A DNA stretch of 64,000 nucleotides. It comes from Phorcus lineatus. Lineage: Eukaryota; Mollusca; Gastropoda; Trochida; Trochidae. Below, one piece after another: positions 60,001-64,000 of the stretch. Where the stretch lies: the NCBI GenBank assembly GCA_921293015.1, contig OV121082.1:51108971-51172970 (forward strand), in the 5' to 3' direction. The translations under genes were made by a program, and so were the position numbers. The notes under the pieces were generated by a model. It did no database searches. It saw nothing but the letters and a program-made list of their open reading frames with translations, and had not been told where the DNA came from. Numbering within the stretch: position 1 is the first letter of the stretch; every line of letters starts with the position of its first letter.

Positions 60001-63000
60001 TCCCTTATTGTCGTCATACAGCTCACCTTCACCAGGTAAGCCTAATGCTCATCATCCTGCTCGCCTTTGCCAGGTAAGCCTTATCCTTGTCATACTGCTC
60101 GCCTTTGCCAGGTAAGCCTTATCCTTGTCATACTGCTCGCCTTTGCCAGGTAAGCCTTATCCTTGTCATACTGCTCGCCTTTGCCAGGTAAGCCTTATCC
60201 TTGTCATACTGCTCGCCTTTGCCAGGTAAGCCTTATCCTTGTCATACTGCTCGCCTTTGCCAGGTAATCCTGGTTTCTCATGTTCATCAGTCTCTTTTTA
60301 CTAATACTGCCCTATACATCCAATTCCACCATTGAACATTAATTTGAACCAGTCTCCATCACTGACTTTAAGCCTTGAACCATTGCAACAAATTTTCTGT
60401 TTTTGATTCAGCAAAAAACGCTGACTCAAAAATGTTGCTGATCTGCAGCAGGGGTTTAATAAGCCAGTGATTTTAATTGCCTTGCAGGGGAAGTTAGCAT
60501 TTGCTCTTTTCCTAGTGTCGTAAGTTGAGCATACTGTAAAACTGCTCATTTCCATACTTCCGGTATAGGCAAGGTTTTCAGTAAGGCTAATTACTACACA
60601 TGATTAATTTACACTCTGAATGAGTGGTAGACAACTGGCCTGAGGTACAAGAGGTACTGGCCTGAATTGCAGGAATTTTAACTTGAGTTGGGGGCACCGT
60701 TTATCAAATCCTTAAATATTTTATGTCAGTTGGTAAAGGGTGAAACTAGGTTATATATTGATTTCTAAAAGGTAATCAAAATGATATTTGAACGTCATTA
60801 CATTTAACCATGTAGCATAAGAAAAAAATCCTACTCAAATCCAGAAAATTAATATATATTGTAGCTTCATTAGGGCAACAATGATACCAATATCTACTGG
60901 TAAGATCACAAGTCATGAGAGTGACACAGATGTGGTTTGACAATTTATTTATTGAAAGTTGTTTTAAATAGAGAATCCAACTTGTTTCAGTTATTTAGCA
61001 GAAACATTTGTAACAGAGTCAATGGCAGCAGCAAATGGAGTCCTGGAACTAGAACACAGAGCTCTCAAGGTGAGATAACGGTTTTATCTCCTATGCATCA
61101 GGGAGATATGTGTTGTCATGCGCTTGCACAGATAAAGAACAGTGGTTTTCTTTTTCACTTATATACACATATAGATAAGATATAAAGTTGTATCTCAATA
61201 AGATATGGCAAATGTATTGTAACAACATATAGCTCATTTATTAAAAATAATTTTTATCTTCAATCATTACAGCTTATTCAATTAAGGAATCCATTATACA
61301 TTTCCATTTACTTCAGTGTGTTTATTTTTTTTAAAAATCTGCTGTTTAAAATCTATGTTTTTTCTGTTTCAAAGTAACTTAAGAATTTGTTTTGAACTGA
61401 ATTATTACATACACATATAAAATATTATCCTGCAAAAGTGAAAAAATAGTTATTTAATAGATATCTTATAAAATGGTATTTTTGGACACAAAAAAAGTTA
61501 AAAAAGAAATCAGAATCAAATTGATGTGAAACAATGTGTTCTAGATGGATTCGAGAATTATTGTATTCTATCACAATTCATGAATTATTATTATTATCTC
61601 TTACAATCTTAGAAATGTTGTATTCTAAACTTATCCTTTAAATGTAGTATTCTATGATGATACAAGAAAGATTGTATTTAATAGTTATCCTTAAAAATAG
61701 TATTTGTTTCAGTGGCATTCTACAAGTTGGTAGTATAAGGAAGACAAAGATATATGGATATACAACTTCTTTATTACACAATGGCGACATTTCAGTTTAG
61801 ATCCTTATACTTGATAACAGTATAAGGATCTAAACCTAAACATCGCCATTGTGTAATAAAGAAGTTGTATATCCATATATCATTGTCTTCCTTAAAAATA
61901 GTAATCTATAACGATCCGAGAAATATCATATTCTAGAATGAACCGATGCCTGACCCTGACCATCACCTCCAGGGAGCCAGCAATGATGAGAGGTCTCCTC
62001 TCCTGCAAGCTGGTGGTACGTCAATCTAAATAGTCCAACTCACAAAGTAACAAACTCATGATATTTTAACCTTTTCACCTGTTCACACAACCGTTTGAAA
62101 AGCAATTTGAGATGAGGCTGGGGCTTGTTATTAATTTTTGATAAAACGATTTGTTTTTAGAATTACAGTTTTCAGAATCAGAGCGATTGTTAACCACTCT
62201 CAATTTGAGTGAGTGAGTGAGTTGTTGGTTAATGCCGCTTGGGCAATATTACAGCCGTTAGCGGCGTCACTCTCAATTTGACACGATTTTAAGAAAATTC
62301 ATCTTTCCTGGATTAGAAGATATGTTATCTATGTTGATTCAGATTTTGGATAGATTGGGTAGTACTGATTTCTTGCAACTTAAGAGTAGAATTATCCTCA
62401 ATGTTTACCTCGTCATGTCTGGAGTCATTACACTGGTAGTCTACATATCAATCAGAGGGGCATTATTTTTAAATGTCTTTTATCCAAGTCCTTATAATTT
62501 TTTAGCTCATCTTGCCTGAAAGGCCCTATGGGTCTATGACATTACACTGCGTCTGGCGTCCGTCCATCTGCCTGTAAACTTTTTATTATTTAATCTTTTT
62601 CTCCTGAACCATTGGCTCAGGAAATCTGTAATCTGTACAGACTCCATGACTAGTATAGGCCACAGTGACAACACCCTAAAACCCTAATTTCATCCTAAAA
62701 CCTAAAAACCTTAAAAATTATAATAAATGATTTTAGTGATCCTGTGGTAGATCATTTTTTTTTTTTTATCGTGATAGTGAATTCTAATTGGTTCGTTTAT
62801 CTTTTCTTTGCAATTTCTTCATTGTTAAAACAGTTATTAAGAACAAATCCTTTTTTTCTCATTTAGCAGGAAACTACTACAAACAAGTTACAGAGGAAGA
62901 GGATGAGGAAGAGGAAGAAACCGAGCACTTGCTAGCGAACAGAGGTAAGATGTTAGGCAACATCAGGATAACTAGTCAGCTCGTCAAATAAGCTCATATT

Positions 63001-63844
63001 GGAAGGTTCTTAAGCATAGGCTAATCAAACTACTGGTAGTTGAAATTTGTATTACTAAAGTAAAACGCCTAACCATTAGCAATGTAGCTCATCAGTCTTT
63101 ATATGATTCAGGTTGACCTCTTTTAGTTACACAAATGAAAATGGCTCACATATATTTTTTATCTTATTTATCTTGCCAAAATTAACAGAAACTAAAATGT
63201 TAACTGGTATATTAATCAACACAATCTGAAGTATGATGAGAGGGAATGTCTACATATTGTAAGGTAGAAACATGACAAGCAAACCAGTCCAGAATGCTTA
63301 TATTAGAAGATTCTGATCAAAGACTCAAATAGCGGGAATTTGAATTACCAAGGCAATACAAATGATATTTAATAGAAATTTAAGTTCTAACTTCTACATT
63401 TCTTTTAATTTATGAAGGTGAGCTACTAACCTTTTCTTTTTTATCTGATGGTTGGTCTCTCAGCTAAGGTCTGTTTCTAAGACCCAAAATAATGACAAAA
63501 CATAGGTTTGTTGGCACATAATGTGCCCAAACATTTGTTTTTTGTATACATCTTTTGGAGAGATATATTCTGCAAACTGTAATGCAATTTTCTTAAACTA
63601 TCTATGTATAAATCTTGTGTCCTTGAAATTTGTCTTATTCTCATTAATTGTTTTTCAGGAAACAAGTCTCCTTTTGAAATAACAAGACAAGTGGAAATGG
63701 TATTTATATATTCTTTTTATATCATAAAAAATTAGATTTTGAGTAAAAGATCTTCGACTTTAATTTTGAATCTGCGGAAAAAATGATCACCTTTCATCTC
63801 TATATCTTTTCAGGGCAAAATGGCAGAAATGTTTTTCAGCAAAG
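51027..63844 (+). CDS. TMEM104: TMEM104, multi-pass transporter-like membrane protein, exons 1-7 (3' part beyond window)
   Basis: Seven exons join in frame: 51027-51065, 57955-58076, 60991-61069, 61973-62015, 62870-62944, 63659-63699 and 63814-63844, giving 143 codons plus one base; the gene continues past 64000. TMEM104 is an SLC38-like (amino acid/auxin permease superfamily) protein whose substrate is uncertain. Exon 1 gives MVEVIRGDQFGTA; exon 2 gives VGLVYVFNLIVGTGALTMP and AAFQQAGWLVSLILVILLAF (first two membrane segments, near-identical to human GLVYMFNLIVGTGALTMP); exon 3 gives TFVTESMAAANG; exons 4-5 encode the variable acidic loop (TEEEDEEEEET); exon 6 gives SPFEITRQVEM; exon 7 gives GKMAEMFFSK, matching human NPFEITDRVEMGQMASMFF. 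Exon 5 has a NAGNAG acceptor (TAGCAG, 62865-62869) which would allow one extra Ala. Intron 2 holds the unusual splice-junction array listed separately. Confidence 0.95.
51992..52292 (+). mobile_element. tRNA-derived SINE
   Basis: In TMEM104 intron 1. A polymerase III A-box-like TAATGCAGTGG (52000-52010) and a B-box-like GGTTTGAATCC (52044-52054), spaced as in a tRNA, begin the element. The body continues through CAGAGCAGTACCACCCATGG and ends in a GCGGCATTAAGCCCTAAATC tail akin to those at 40.26 and 62.21 kb. It is not a functional tRNA: no acceptor stem closes around the boxes. Confidence 0.8.
52783..53069 (-). mobile_element. MITE family 1, rearranged and truncated copy
   Basis: Contains the family core in reverse orientation (CTCCTAACTGCCCTCC, GCGCCACTGTCCGG) but lacks the outer 100-150 bases on one side. 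GTTTGGCATATATGACTCCA appears at the left end and again, diverged, near the right end. The right terminus is worn (CTCATGGAATGGCACTTTTT). In TMEM104 intron 1. Confidence 0.7.
54440..54594 (+). mobile_element. Possible retroposon 3' end with (ATTG)n tail
   Basis: AATAATAAAGATTGATTGATT followed by further TGATTG units looks like the microsatellite-ended 3' tail of a CR1-type non-LTR retroposon. No reverse transcriptase sequence is present upstream. Tentative. Confidence 0.35.
55718..56300 (+). mobile_element. TTAA-flanked MITE, family 3
   Basis: 583 bp. Flanked by TTAA (55714-55717, 56301-56304). Inverted ends: ACGTACTAGTGCAC at the left and, reversed, AGGCACTAGTGCACG at the right. Aligns with the older copy at 12010-12613. 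In TMEM104 intron 1; non-coding. Confidence 0.75.
58077..60263 (+). repeat. 38-bp tandem array of TMEM104 exon 2/intron 2 junctions, split by a transposon
   Basis: Directly after exon 2 lie 12 units of 38 bp. Each is a 10-base intron start (GTAAGCCTTA) plus a near copy of the last 28 bases of exon 2, ending GCCTTTGCCAG. Five units span 58077-58266. The sixth is split by the element at 58277-60004 and finishes at 60035. Six more fill 60036-60263; the last five share TTATCCTTGTCATACTGCTC and are nearly identical. Ten of the twelve internal unit boundaries are CAG|GTAAG and the last is CAG|GTAAT; one is CAG|TTGAG. Reading through from exon 2 meets TAA at once, so use of any downstream donor would truncate the protein. 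Confidence 0.95.
58277..60004. mobile_element. TTA-flanked inverted-repeat DNA element (Harbinger-like, non-autonomous)
   Basis: 1,728 bp. The termini GGGACCGGTCATTTAT are perfectly inverted for 16 bases and continue imperfectly for about 45 (both ends carry a GGTGGGCCGGGG block). Flanked by TTA on each side (58274-58276, 60005-60007), consistent with the TWA target duplication of PIF/Harbinger elements. The interior is AT-rich with no transposase. It sits inside the sixth 38-bp unit of the array. Confidence 0.85.
60300..60560. repeat. Diverged copy of the inner part of the 31.1-kb repeat
   Basis: Shares in order TTTGAACCAGTCTCCATCAC, TTTAAGCCTTGAACC, TTTTGATTCAGCA and related blocks with 31350-31560. 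The 84-codon minus-strand frame here mirrors part of the 31.2-kb frame, showing it is repeat-derived and not a gene. In TMEM104 intron 2. Confidence 0.5.
61737..61893. mobile_element. Near-perfect 157-bp palindrome (foldback element)
   Basis: Arms 61737-61810 and 61820-61893 are 74 bases each, inverted, with five mismatches by eye, around a 9-base loop. They start AAGGAAGACAA and end ATCCTTATAC. In TMEM104 intron 3. It lacks obvious transposon features beyond the palindrome. Transcribed, it would fold into a single long hairpin. Confidence 0.9.
62206..62270 (-). mobile_element. SINE 3' tail fragment, reverse orientation
   Basis: GAGTGAGTGAGTGAG microsatellite followed by TTGGTTAATGCCGCTTGG and GCAATATTACAGCC, the reverse complement of the SINE tail. 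In TMEM104 intron 4. Confidence 0.7.
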
Positions 63845-64000
63845 GTTAGTTTGTATTCTGATTGTCACGTAAAATCAATTACTTCAAACTCTTTTTATAA
63901 TGTATCAAATGTATGTTCATGTAAATATCCTTTAAATTTGTTCCCACATCCCGTAAGAGATGATTATCTAAAAATAACTTTTGTTTAACTGAAGATGACA

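Noticed and set aside
1..64000. CRISPR arrays, operons, bacterial-type promoters or terminators
   Set aside because: Spliceosomal introns and eukaryotic repeats throughout; the 38-bp array in TMEM104 has no unique spacers.

Overview
This is animal nuclear DNA: AT-rich, with genes split into many small exons by GT-AG introns, long introns and intergenic stretches, and many decayed DNA transposons and SINEs. SINE 3' tails of the kind ending in GCGGCGTTAAAC followed by ACTC repeats (around 40.26-40.33 kb, 52.26 kb and 62.21 kb) suggest a mollusc, probably a gastropod such as an abalone. That assignment comes from recall and was not tested.

Five protein-coding genes can be supported. (1) A small intronless minus-strand gene (13.34-14.04 kb) encodes a secreted protein with a carbohydrate-binding-like beta-sandwich and a mucin-like Ser/Thr tail. 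(2) PSMD10 (gankyrin, 26S proteasome assembly chaperone) lies on the minus strand in six exons (24.3-33.6 kb); the joined exons give exactly 226 codons, as in human. (3) Head to head with it, a plus-strand intronless ORF of 1053 codons (34.04-37.20 kb) encodes a CD20/MS4A-like four-pass membrane protein with a long disordered tail and an LPPY motif, an ENTREP/FAM189-like layout. (4) NAT9 (GNAT acetyltransferase) is on the minus strand in seven exons (42.2-50.7 kb). (5) TMEM104 (multi-pass transporter-like protein) starts head to head with NAT9 at 51.03 kb; seven exons are visible and the gene runs off the right edge. NAT9 and TMEM104 are also head-to-head neighbours in human, so this looks like an ancient bidirectional pair. 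Its short shared promoter carries three CACGTG palindromes, two of them in CLEAR-box form.

The first 24 kb is gene-poor: one secreted-protein gene, a decayed mariner, a decayed Tc1, and several MITEs flanked by TTAA. The introns and intergenic spaces further right hold more of the same families, a 1,040-bp hAT-type element with a clear 8-bp target duplication, a 1.73-kb TTA-flanked inverted-repeat element, foldback elements, a tRNA-derived SINE, and a permuted direct repeat pair in a NAT9 intron.

The most unusual structure is in TMEM104 intron 2. The last 28 bases of exon 2 plus the first 10 bases of the intron have been amplified into about twelve 38-bp tandem units, nearly all re-creating a perfect CAG|GTAAG junction. 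The array therefore looks like a row of decoy or recursive splice sites, and a transposon has since inserted into it.
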